Source: Chondrosia reniformis (lineage: Eukaryota > Porifera > Demospongiae > Chondrillida > Chondrillidae). From it: a stretch of 64,000 nt of DNA. The number at the start of each line of letters is the position of its first letter. Within the stretch, counting starts at the first letter, position 1. This document shows, piece by piece, positions 1 through 10,900 of the stretch. The DNA lies in NCBI GenBank assembly GCA_947172415.1, contig OX359195.1, positions 8,239,001 to 8,303,000 on the forward strand, in the 5' to 3' direction. The notes beneath the pieces were generated by a model. It saw only the letters and a program-made list of their open reading frames with translations. It did no database searches and was not told the origin of the DNA. A program made the translations under genes and the position numbers.

Positions 1-226
1 GTGACTGAAAATAAAGGAATTTCTAAAGGATGCTACACCAAGCTAGAAATGCAGTGATGCATCCACCAAACGCTACACACATCACATTGTGTACACCAAA
101 TGACCTCAATGCACACGTAGTAACTAATGAAGGAAGTGTCTTAAAAGTGTATATATGAAGAAATTTTTATTTCCAAATATTTACAGCTGTATATTGATAT
201 CAAGGTGACACGTTGTCTATGATAAC

Positions 227-1337
227 CTCGAGAGAGACTTTCTTGAGCTTCTCACTGCATAGAGACATTATCCTCTGGCCGACTGGAGTACTCCCAGTGA
301 AGGAGATGAGATTGACATCTGGATGAACTACGAGAGCCTCACCAGCTCTTGGACCAACACCAAATACCATGTTAACAACACCTGGGGGCAACCCTACAGA
401 AGGAGATCACCATATTTGGCAACACTTGCTCGCACAACCCACCTCCTCTCACCTGCCTCCACAAAGACCTCGCAGAGCATGAAAGCTGTGAGAGATGTCA
501 TTTCACTCGGCTTGCAGACACAGGTACACCCAAAGGCGATACAAGGGGCTATCTTGAAGGTCAACAGGTACAGAGGAAGGTTCCACGGAGATATCAGCCC
601 TGCCACGCCCACTGGCATACGCTGAACATAGCTCATGGCACCTCTGTCCATATGCTGTTCACACCTGTTGGATGGAACAGATAACGGAGCACTCTTGGAG
701 CACTCTCCCCTCCTCCTCACACACCCCTCACACAATGCACTTACAGTTCCAGGTTATGCAGTATAGCTGTGGCAAAAAATCTAAAATTTTCTATAACTCT
801 TGGTATATCCACTGCTCTGGCAAGCCAAAGGGGCTTCCCCTGGTCACTGGACTCAGCAATGACAAACTCTTCTGCTCTCTTCTCCACCAGATCAGCAATC
901 TTCATCATAACACTAGCTCTCTCCTTTGGGGCTCTTATAGACCAGCTATGCATTAAATAATACCAAAGATTGTATAGACTACATAACCTATATAACAATC
1001 TATGGTTGATTTTTGCAACATATCAAATAGTTAATGACATACAAGTTGGTTGACCTAGCCATGCAATGGCGATAACCAATATAGATAAAAAGCATATAAC
1101 TGCAGCTTTGCAAGAATTTATAGTTAATACTGCAACTCCCAAAACTAAAAGTTAACAAGTGCATTACCTTTCAAAAGCTATTCTAGCTGCCTGTACTGCT
1201 TTCTCCACTTCTTCTTGACCACTGTCGGGTACCTTCAAATGAACCTCTCCAGTAGACGGATTGTAGCTGTCGATATGGCGGTCACACGCCTCCAGGCGAC
1301 CATCGATAAAATTCTCCAGCATTCGAACGGTCGCCAT
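227..1337 (-). CDS. ALDH8A1: ALDH8A1-like aldehyde dehydrogenase, N-terminal half (cut by window edge)
   Basis: NAD-dependent aldehyde dehydrogenase of the ALDH8A1 group, which oxidises 2-aminomuconate semialdehyde in tryptophan breakdown and also retinal in vertebrates. Four exons are visible: 1168-1337, 745-945, 453-664, 227-393; phases agree and give 250 codons. The start at 1337 reads MATVRMLENFIDG, matching the family start. Diagnostic stretches are SYNPSTGEVHLKVPDSG, SDQGKPLWLARAVDIPR, GVAGLISPWNLPLYLLTFKI and the nucleotide-fold loop FTGSTPVGQRI. The last visible exon ends in SLE with a donor, so the active-site Glu is reached here. The catalytic Cys exon lies beyond position 1, and no further exon is seen in 1-226. 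The start codon is 65 bp from that of the divergent PH-PDZ gene. Orthology to ALDH8A1 rather than another ALDH is from remembered alignment. Confidence 0.9.
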
Positions 1338-1402
1338 TTTAAGTGCAGTTCATTAATTAATTGAACCCAGGAAATGTTTGCTGGCGACAGCTGAGCACCG
1401 CG

Positions 1403-3041
1403 ATGAAGGAAGGATACTTGTTTAAGAAGTGCGAAATCTTTAAATGGCAGAAAAAGTACTGTGTTCTAAACAAAGCTTGTTTCTGTTGCTTTAAGGGAGT
1501 TGGGAAATCAGGAAAGCATGCGCAAAGAATCTTTCTCTGCGATATTGTGACGATCGAAGTGGACCCCGCTTCCGTTAAAAAGCCGTTCTCGTTCGCAATC
1601 CGATGGAAGAAAGGTGACAATGAAGAAATGGTTATCTTCCAAGCGGCGAGTAGAGAGGACAGATCGAGCTGGATCGACGCAATCATGTCTGCCAAAGAGA
1701 AGGAGCTGATTCGCGAAAAGGAAGATCCACAGAGGAAATCAATGAAAAAGTTGACCAATGGGTTAAGAAGAGTGACTTTAGTTAAAAATCCATTAAACAG
1801 CGGTTTTGGGTGCTTTCTGCGCAGCGATCATGAAGGGAGGATCTATGTGGATCGGATTGACGAACAAGGACCGCTAGCCGAAATGGGGATACTAACGGAA
1901 GGTAGGTATATATGTGTGAAATTAGAAATGTTTCTATTCGTTGCTAAGGAGCTAGGCCTACTCGTACAGACTTACTTGTATAGCCTGCTGCATGTATATA
2001 AGTGTGTACATTACTTGTATATATGTATCAGTACAAATTGTATAGAGTATGAAGGTGGTTCTATATATTTTGACTTGCAAAGTCATCCTTAATTAATTTT
2101 GGTTAATTATAAGGTGACCTTGCTATTATAAATTGAGTAATTAGCTACTTAACTTACTCATCCATACTAGATACTTTCAACACTTGAATTGCATTTCAAA
2201 ACACTTCCTACTAAGCTAAGAAAATAAAAAGTGAAATGAATCACTTAAAGTTTGGCCGGTTCACACCTGTTGCCTTACAATCGATCATGCACCATTCAGT
2301 GTCTAATTATCTATAAATAAGGTCGAAAGAAAGTTGGGAAATTATATATAGAAAGCATATGTTTGCCTTATATAATTAGTATGCATTTATACTGCTTGTT
2401 TGCCTTATATAATTAGTATGCATTTATACTGCTTGTTTGCCTTATATAATTAGTATGCATTTATACTGCTTGTTTGCCTTATATAATTAGTATGCATTTA
2501 TACTGCTTGTTTGCCTTATATAATTAGTGTGCACTTATATGGAAGACGTGTTTGGGGAGAAATATGCAATTGGTTTTTGTCTGTTTTATTAGGAGATGAG
2601 TTAGTAGAGATACGCAACACTCCTTTGAAAGGAAAGAGTATTAAAGACGTACTTGATGTCCTGTCCAGCGCTCAGGAAAACTGTCCAATCACCGTGCAGC
2701 CCAACGACACAACTCTGCCTCTCGGCACACTGGACATCACTCAACATCAGGTTTATGAGGATCTAGATGAATGTACCACACCTCCAGTACCTCCCAAGAT
2801 ACCCGAATCATTCATGTTTTTAGAAGAATCCTCATCAAGACGGGGAAAGGTTTTAGTGACTGGCAAAGGGAAGACGCATTTGTATGACAATCCAGACTAC
2901 ATACTGAACAAGATGGACGAGCTCCCCACATCCAGAGGACTACCTGACTCTCCGCCCTACGACCAAGTGATGCTTCAGTCAGACACATTTGATAAAGTTC
3001 GGGTCAATCATCATTATGATGAAATTGAGTTTGATTATTAA
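1403..3041 (+). CDS. PH-PDZ adaptor with tyrosine-motif tail
   Basis: Two exons, 1403-1901 and 2593-3041, join in phase (GAA G|GA GAT) to give 315 aa. Residues about 1-97 look like a pleckstrin homology domain: start MKEGYLFKKCEIFKWQKKY and the C-terminal helix Trp in RSSWIDAI. Residues about 120-205 form a PDZ domain with carboxylate loop SGFGCFL and the helix GKSIKDVLDVL. The tail holds a proline motif PPVPPK and several acidic tyrosine motifs (YEDL, YDNPDY, YDQV, YDEIEFDY), typical of SH3 and SH2 ligands. A membrane-proximal signalling scaffold is the likely role (inference). I do not recognise a vertebrate orthologue; syntrophins also pair PH and PDZ but in another order. An in-frame ATG at 1361 would add 14 residues; 1403 is preferred because the PH domain begins there. 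The intron contains a 37-bp minisatellite. Confidence 0.8.
2361..2537. repeat. 37-bp tandem repeat in the PH-PDZ intron
   Basis: Just under five copies of a 37-bp unit beginning GTTTGCCTTATATAATTAGT start at 2361, 2398, 2435, 2472 and 2509. The first four copies are almost identical. It lies wholly inside the intron between 1902 and 2592. Confidence 0.9.
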
Positions 3042-3253
3042 ACTGAAATTTGCGTTCCCCACAATCACCATACCATATCCTCTTATATGATGTACATATT
3101 GTACAGTACATGTAATATGAATCCATTGCATCGCATTCCACTGCTGCTATAAAACCTGTTTGTATTTATATTGCTTTATAACCAATTATAGATCTTTGAA
3201 TCATTCAATTATTTCAAAAGATTACAAATTACTTTCTGCATAGTCTCAACACT

Positions 3254-3822
3254 TTAATCAAACAGTCCTATATGGGCATGAAAGAGGCAGTGATCAAAGA
3301 AAGGTAGCCATGGTTACTGGAGGATAAGTGACTGTAGAAGGACTCACCGAAGCCCATGTCGTCATCGCTTTCCTCCTCTGGTTCCTCCTGCTTTTCTTCC
3401 TTCTCCTCCTTGGCCGCCTCTTGAGTGCCAGCGTCACCACTGGGACCTCCAGTCCCTCCACCGACAGGTCCACTGGCAGCAGCTGCACTCCCAACGTTGC
3501 TCAATAGCGCTCCAACATCTTTGCCTAAAGACCAGTCAAGGTCAAAGGTCGATATTGAACAGAACAAACATTGATCCCTTCTTCCACTTACCTTGAAGCG
3601 CCTTGGCGAAGAGATTTGGCCAAATAGTCTCTACTGTAACGCCAGCTGCCTTACAAAGCGTTGCGATCTTGTCAGCCTGCAATACAAAGTACATTGCCTT
3701 ACAAACCTCGAGCCGTTTGTATACGCGACTGTGACACCACATACTGTGAGACTTACGGTAATTTCAATGCCGTCGTCATAAAGGATGAGACTGCTGTATA
3801 CACAAGCCAATTCGGAACTCAT
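3254..3822 (-). CDS. RPLP1: 60S acidic ribosomal protein P1
   Basis: Stalk protein of the large ribosomal subunit that pairs with P2 and recruits GTPase translation factors. Four exons: 3757-3822, 3592-3676, 3348-3524, 3254-3267, giving 113 aa (human 114). The start [18 protein letters not shown] and the core [12 protein letters not shown] match P1. After an Ala/Gly/Pro hinge comes the acidic end [14 protein letters not shown], the site bound by trypsin-like ribosome-inactivating proteins and elongation factors. The last exon is only 14 nt and supplies the final GLFD, so a reader that misses it would lose the conserved C-terminus. A pyrimidine run on the minus strand around 3841-3852 could be a 5' TOP start. 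Divergent from the HS1BP3-like gene with 194 bp between start codons. Confidence 0.93.
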
Positions 3823-4016
3823 TTTGATGTCAAAGGAAAATGTGGAAAAGCGCAAGTTGTCAAAAGACCTTAGCAGAAACTGTCTGAACAAGACGCTAGT
3901 ACCACACACACACGTGTTCTCAATAATACAATACTGTATTGAGCATGCGCAGTGGAACCGATGTTTATCGTAAACTAAACCACAAGTGTTGTAATTACAC
4001 GTAGGACTGTCCCAAA

Positions 4017-5418
4017 ATGGTGATCGCACAGAAGACTACCAGGTTGGCTGTGACGATACTATCACATGGCTTGCAGAGTGTTAGGATAGTACGTAGATAT
4101 TGTCTTGGTTGTAGGCCTTGCATAGTACAACAATTACTAACGTCCAATGATGAACTGCATTTATTATCCATTGCATATATAGCACTGTTAGTATGTATCT
4201 TCGACATACGTAGACTAGTGAAGAATCGTCGCACGGGTATAGATGCTAGTGTCCCTAGCTACGAGCGCGCCGATAATCCGAGGGATGTGAAGTTCTATCA
4301 TGTACTAGTTGTCACCAATCTACCGCATCCAAAAAGCGGAGAGTTTGCAGCTGAGGATGTTGTTCAGTTTATGGTGAGTTATGAAGTGGTAGACTGACAG
4401 TCACGTGACCAAGGACCTCAGAATGGGGTTTCCTTAGGAGGCGGGGCACATTTAAAGTGAGAGAGAAACCATATTATATTACATTTATTAGGTCCCACGA
4501 AGCTATGAGGCATTTGAGAAAATGCACTCTGAAATTATACAGTACTATCCTCAGTTCAAATCTCAGCTGCCAGTTCTACCTCGCAAGATAGTCCTATTTC
4601 CTACTGTTGATACAGTCAAGGAACGACAAAAGGCATTCAATGCCCTTGTAGAGTTTATAGCAAATACAGAGAAGATTGCCAAATGTGTTCCCTTTTTTGA
4701 CTTTCTGGAGGTGGATCCCACTGGGGACAAGACGTACCTGAAGCTGAGGAACAGCTGGCTAAAGGAACAAGAGGAGAAAAAGGCAAAATCGGACAAATTT
4801 CAAGCTAACAGTTCTGATCTTTTCCTTGACAACCAAAATGATGAAGGTACTCAAAACACACGCATTATACACTTCTCATAATACACATTGCCATATCCTC
4901 TCTATCCCAATCAGACGATATCCTTGCAGACTTGGACAAGGAGGCTGGTAAGTTGTAACATTTAGTGCAAGCAGATCTGTCCTTCTGCTCTGTGCTCTGA
5001 CAGCAGGAACTGGAGCAGCCTCAAAGAGGTCCAACATGCCCAAAGCCTATCACATGGATCTTGAAGAGTATGATTTGCCCGAATTGGATACTCATGGAAA
5101 CCTCTTAAATGAGGAAGATTCTGAAATTCTAAAGTAATGAAATACTAACCTAAAGACACTTGTCATGATTGCATTCAATGATAACTGTCTCCTACTTCTT
5201 ATTACAGGGTGCAGGATGATGTAGATGATTTGTTAAAGATATCAACTGGGACAAAACAGAAAGGTGTCGTGGGTTATAAGAGTAAAAAGAGTGAATCCCT
5301 GTTTGATGAAGAGGAGGAGGATTCCAAGTTTAATGTCCAGTCCATGAATACTGATGATATTTTAAAATACATTTCAGTCAACCAAAAAGACGAAGATGAT
5401 GATTTGAATCTTTTTTGA
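4017..5418 (+). CDS. HS1BP3: HS1BP3-like PX-domain protein
   Basis: Phosphoinositide-binding PX protein similar to HCLS1-binding protein 3, which in mammals binds phosphatidic acid and restrains autophagosome formation. Exons 4017-4373, 4492-4846, 4915-4947, 5007-5133, 5208-5418 give 360 aa. Matches to the family include RRTGIDASVP, HVLVVTNL, EDVVQF, LPVLPRKIVLF and the C-terminal helix of the PX fold, followed by an acidic tail ending DEDDDLNLF. The first exon contains a 171-nt stretch (4043-4213) with no stop. It is flanked by GT and AG and encodes a hydrophobic run; if it is an intron, the protein is 303 aa and starts like the human one. Its 3' end converges on TRMT11, with stop codons 83 bp apart. 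Confidence 0.85.
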
Positions 5419-5501
5419 CTTTGTATAGATTTTTACTTTTTCCTCAAAGATCAATAGATACTATGTATATTAGTACTGTATTAAATGCTGCAATTTAATA
5501 A

Positions 5502-7865
5502 CTAAGTTGAAGGTGAATATGTACTGTCTTTTGAAGTTAAAAATTTAAAATACTTTGACCTAAAGTTTTCAACAACACCACAAGTGTCTGCACTTTTCAT
5601 CTACAACAATCAACAGAGATAGAGTTACCTACATGTATATATATGTAGCTTGTGCTAGTTCTACATACATTGAGGCTGCTCTGAATTTTCTGCATTGTAA
5701 GTAACCTTCGACTGATCTGACCTCCCAAGCCTTGCTCACTGTTAGCAACCGTCCTCAAGCTGGGGTGGCTGGGCAGGTTGGCTGGGTCATACCTACACAG
5801 ATACACCCACACTCTCTAAACATGAGGACACCAATGGCTCACAGCTAACACACTCATGCTTGACAATCGGTAACCAAAAAACAAGGCGACCTCCAAGGAC
5901 TAGATAGTTGGCAGCAAACTCCAAAAGGTCCTTGTACACTCCAGACAGTGAACAGGACTGGACCAGCGGGTACTGTGCACTGGTGAAGCAAGCAGACATC
6001 AGTTGTGGAACCAATCAAGTATCATCACTCCAACCTTGCCTCTGATCCATCTTTGTCACCAGCTGTTTCTTCAGCTGGTTTGGACCTTCCCAACTTCCTT
6101 GCTCCCTCCCTCACTCCATATGGAGCTGTAAAACAGGCAGGACTTCCTTTGAACAATTAATACTACAAAATGACATTTGTACCAACTCACGGTCGGTGAC
6201 GATGGCATCAAACAACTCCCTTCTCTGCCAACAGAGTGTAGATATGTCACTGGCCAGCACATCAACGTACCTCTCCTGTAGGCCATACTGGACTAGGTTG
6301 CTCTGAATGCTCTCATCTGGACCACGCCACTTTTGGTTGGTTCCAGAGCGAGATGGCCTCCCTCGTCCATGAAGTAACACTTTGTTAATATCTGCACCTA
6401 CTACAAACCCTCCAAAATAGGCACAGCCAATCAGAATGCTTCCTGCATATTATGTCATACAATGTTACTATATATAGCTACATCAGCCAGCACACTCACC
6501 AGACCCAACAAATGGATCACAAACCAGATCTCCACTCTTAACCTACAAATGTGACAGGCAGTGAGCAGTGCACCAGTAACAATTAATACATAGATCATAT
6601 ATAAGATAGTGTGATTTATATGTATTGATATACCATGGCCATGTTTGCCATAATAAAGGAGAGTTGAGCATCCATTGAAGTATTAGCAATGAAATGTCTG
6701 TGTCTAACATCGTATGCCTGCATGAGATGCCTCTGACCCTCTGCCACATGGCGACCAAGATATATCATGTAGGGGTCCTGGGGAGCATCATTTGGAGATG
6801 GACCATAATCCTCATGTAAGTGTATACTGACATTTGGAGATTTCAAATTAACTTTTCCCTTAAATGGCAGAAACTCCACTCTCTACAAGTAATTACATGC
6901 AAATAGGTGGATGGATGGATGGATGGGTGGATGGATGGATGGATGGGTGGATGGATGGATGGATGGATGGGTGGATGGGTGGATGGGTAGATGGGTGGAT
7001 GGGTGGATGGGTGGATGGGTGGATGGGTGGATGGGTGGATGGATGGATGGATGGATGGGTGGGTGGGTGGATGGATTGGTGGATAGTTACTTCAAGCATG
7101 GCTTTTTGCCTGGCTAAAGAACATTTCTTATTAAAGCAATCCATTCTCAAACGAAATGAAACATCTTCACTGAAGTATTGATTCTATACATTAGAAATAA
7201 TAAGTATACAGATGTAATAAATAATAAATAATACAACATTGCATACAAGGTCCTCTCTCCTTTCCCCAAATGATGCTTCAAGTTCTTGGTAAGACGTTCC
7301 GACAGCCCACAATTCGTAAAATCCTCTAATGTCACAATAAGAACAGTCTCATTGTCTGTAGCACCAGCTATCAACTGGACCTTGCCTAATAAGGACACTT
7401 CTCTTTGCCACTTCTTTGACAGCTTGATCTGATAACATTCGGATCACCAAAAATGGAGACTAGACAGATTTCATCAGCAGAATGAAAGACAAAGTACATT
7501 ACAAGATGACTACATTAACTAGCTGCTACATAAAGTACTTCAATAATTTGACAACTTGTCCAGTGCAGTAATAGAACCACACGTAACATCTTACCTTGCT
7601 AGAGTACCTGCTGGATTCATACTGAATCTCATGTCGCAGCCCCTCACAGATAGCTAGCAATTCCTGCATGTTTAGTGGGTAGCAATGTTACACTGTCTAT
7701 TCAGTATACTAGTCGTATACTAAGCACCTATCAACAGAACTAGCTGCTACATCAAGTTACCTGCATTCTGAAATCTACATGCTCTTGAGCGAACACACAC
7801 AAATACTCTCTCATTTTATGTGGTGATCTACTAATCATTTGAGTGTAACCACGCCCAGACGCCAT
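5502..7865 (-). CDS. TRMT11: tRNA (guanine-N2) methyltransferase TRMT11
   Basis: Catalytic subunit of the TRM11-TRM112 complex that makes N2-methylguanosine at position 10 of tRNA. Eleven exons: 7761-7865, 7595-7663, 7247-7428, 7091-7169, 6634-6882, 6500-6542, 6191-6442, 6035-6125, 5854-5979, 5669-5792, 5502-5600, giving 472 aa (human 463). Landmarks are [15 protein letters not shown] and [20 protein letters not shown]. They are followed by the SAM loop [18 protein letters not shown], then [18 protein letters not shown] and the catalytic DPPYG rebuilt across a splice at 6191/6125. Near the end come [12 protein letters not shown] and [10 protein letters not shown]. The last exon, with NFRSKYF, is supported only by similarity to the human end. 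The exon 8 donor (AG|GTTGGA) is weak. Intron 4 carries the GGAT repeat. Confidence 0.9.
6904..7085. repeat. GGAT/GGGT microsatellite in TRMT11 intron 4
   Basis: About 180 bp of GGAT and GGGT tetranucleotides on the plus strand, between TRMT11 exons 4 and 5. Open frames across it on both strands are repeat artefacts. Confidence 0.95.
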
Positions 7866-7967
7866 TTTTCACATCTTACGTCAGTCGCGTGAGCTACTGA
7901 ACGCTACCAAAGCATACTTTGCAAATACGTACAGTGAAGTATTGTCGCTCCTGGTCTACTGGAAAGT

Positions 7968-10900
7968 ATGGCCAATCTTCCGATCTCCGCGAACCCGGAG
8001 CTGGATCAGATATTTGGAGGAAGTGACGACGAGGAGAACAACTTAATTTTTCCTTTGGCAAACCCAACGCCAGCTGCCGACTTGTTGGACGAGAACTTCC
8101 TCACTCGTCAAGAAGAGAAGGAAAGCACCAATTTATTAATGGACGTTCTTGTGCAGCGTCCACAATTCCTCAGCAAGGAGGCAGACGGAGGGGATGACCT
8201 GGAGAAAATGGAACGAGACGGAATTGGAACAGAGGAAAGGACCGGAATGGATTCCTTAGCCAAAGATGAAAATGCTTCGCGAAAGTATAGTTTAAGAGAC
8301 CGCCATCTCGTAAGAAAGAGACCTCCCGCGAAAGCGTTGGAAGAAGTTCCACGAAAAGTGGTTAAAGAGGATGAGGAAGAAGATTCGTTTGGAAAGGAAT
8401 CGCCTGGCGGAGCTAATTCTGAGGGCGAGGGAGAAGACGATAGTTCCGAGGGCGAAGAGGATTCGGATGACAGCACACTTTACTGTCTCTGCAGACAACC
8501 ACACGGCGGGAGGTGAGAGCGTGTGTACTTCCTTATTAGGAAAGCTCTTCGACCAACTGCTATCAACGTGTAACTAGTGTTGACAGTTGCGGTAGTTGAG
8601 TCAGTAGTTATTGATATAATAATTACATTTGCCAGCCACTTCTGGTCCTCAGTTCCAGTTGAGTTGAAAGAACATTAAAAAATGAAAATGTAAATTTCCA
8701 TTTTGTAGATTTATGATTTGCTGTGATAATTGTGAAGATTGGTTTCATGGATCTTGTGTTGGTATTACTGTCACAGAGGGCAAGCGGATGGAAAAACAAG
8801 GAATTGACTACGTCTGTCCTCATTGTTTAGGTACCTCACTGGACCCACCTCTTATATCCACACACCTCACTGGACCCACCTCTTATATCCACACACCTCA
8901 CTGGACCCACCTCTTATATCCACATACCTAACTGGACCCACCTCTTATATCCACACACCTAACTGGACCCACCTCTTATATCCACACACCTAACTGGACC
9001 CACCTCTTATATCCACATACCTAACTGGACCCACCTCTTATATCCACACACCTCACTGGACCCACCTCTTATATCCACATACCTAACTGGACCCACCTCT
9101 TATATCCACACACCTAACTGGACCCACCTCTTATATATACACACCTAACTGGACCCACCTCTTATATCCACACACCTAACTGGACCCACCTCTTATATCC
9201 ACACACCTAACTGGACCCACCTCTTATATCCACACACCTAACTGGACCCACCTCTTATATCCACACACCTATGTATACATATACTTAGAAAATGTGAAGA
9301 AGAAGAAATTGATGGAAGAACGAGAGGAGAAGCAGAAGAGAGTTGAGATTAGAGACCAGCAGAGACAGGACAGAATTAAAAAGCTGGTTAACCAAAAGGT
9401 CTGACTGCAACACCTTAAGAGCCTAGGGCTACAAATACCACTTTTAGAGTCTAAGACTATAGATACCTTTTCTCTTAAGAGCCTAGGGCTATAGATTTGT
9501 GCTCCAATGTTTATATTATGTCCATATGGGGGAGAAGTTGAGTATTATAGTATTGTATTGACTTGTCGCAGATAACTGAGTCCCAAAAGTCTCCGAAAAA
9601 GTCTTCAAACGGTAAACCTTTGGAGAAGAAGCGAGATTCTTCAACTAGTGAGCAGCGTAAACCTTCAACAGAATCAAAACCGTCTGGTAAGAAAATTAAA
9701 GACTTTAATGGAGAACGCAAGTCAAAGTTGGACAGACTGGCTGAAGACAGACGCCGCTTTCTCGTTGGAGACTCACTGCCAAGCAAATCCTCCATGAAGA
9801 CCTGCATTGCCAAGGGTTGCAACCAACTGGTCCTTCCTCCCACATTGTACTGTTCTGATGAGTGTATCCAGCGCTACTCGGCCGAGGCCATCAACACTCT
9901 ATTGGAGTACGGTGTGTCCTTCCACGGAGGAATCAACGTGATTGACACAGCGACAGGGAAGGTCATCATGTATGCCACTAGTCGGACTAACTTGGTCCCG
10001 TTCCTAAGGCTTCACAGATCTTACATGGTTCACCTCCCCAGCGGTCCCAACCCTAAGAGGTTGCAGCGGAAGGAGAGTACAGAGGTCAAAGGTGAGAAAA
10101 AGGTCGAAAAGGCAAAGGTCAAACAGGACTTGGGTACACCTTCCCCATCAGATAAGAAGGAACTGTCGGAGAAGAAGGATGCTTCAAATAAGCCTGCAAA
10201 GAACCCTAAAGAACTTAGACTTCAAGCCAAAAAGGCTTTATACATGGCACTCCTTAAAAGGTTATTTTGCTGTGAAAAGTGTTAAATTTATTAAATATAG
10301 AAATACATAGTTGCTAAATAGCTAAAGTTATAGCAAAAATAATGAATTAATGCATTCCTCAGGCAATTAATTAGATTTCCCTTTGTTCTCCTCCAGAGTA
10401 CAAGAATCTGAGGACTGCACAAAGTTGAAAACTGCAGAGCTGGAGAAGCTTGGTGTGGAGATTGAGGAACAGCTGTTTAACATCCACCAGGACGTCAACA
10501 CCAAGTACAAGGCACGCTACAGAACTCTACTGTTTAATCTCAAAGACGAGAGGAACACACTGTTTCGTAAGGTGGTTGCCAAGGAGATTACACCCTGTGA
10601 CCTTGTCAAGATGAACCACGATGAGCTTGCCTCCGAGGAACTGAAGAGACAGAGAGAGCAGGAGCTGAAAAAGGTACTGTCTGCGCTGACCTTTGAACTT
10701 TGATACTTTAACCTTTACTCTGTTGGTGCAGAACCTGGAGGCCATTCAGGAGAGGGAGAAGGAGCTGAACAAGGCCAACAGTGCAATCCGCAAGATCACT
10801 AAAAAGGGAGAAGAAGAGATCGAATCTGAATTTACAGAGACCAACACTGCAGAGGTAGAACAGCCAAAGCATGTTCCTGTTGCCGAGTTACCGGGACAAG

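Noticed and set aside
6893..7181. Frames rich in Trp/Met/Asp/Gly and in His/Pro/Ser
   Set aside because: They translate the GGAT microsatellite inside TRMT11 intron 4.
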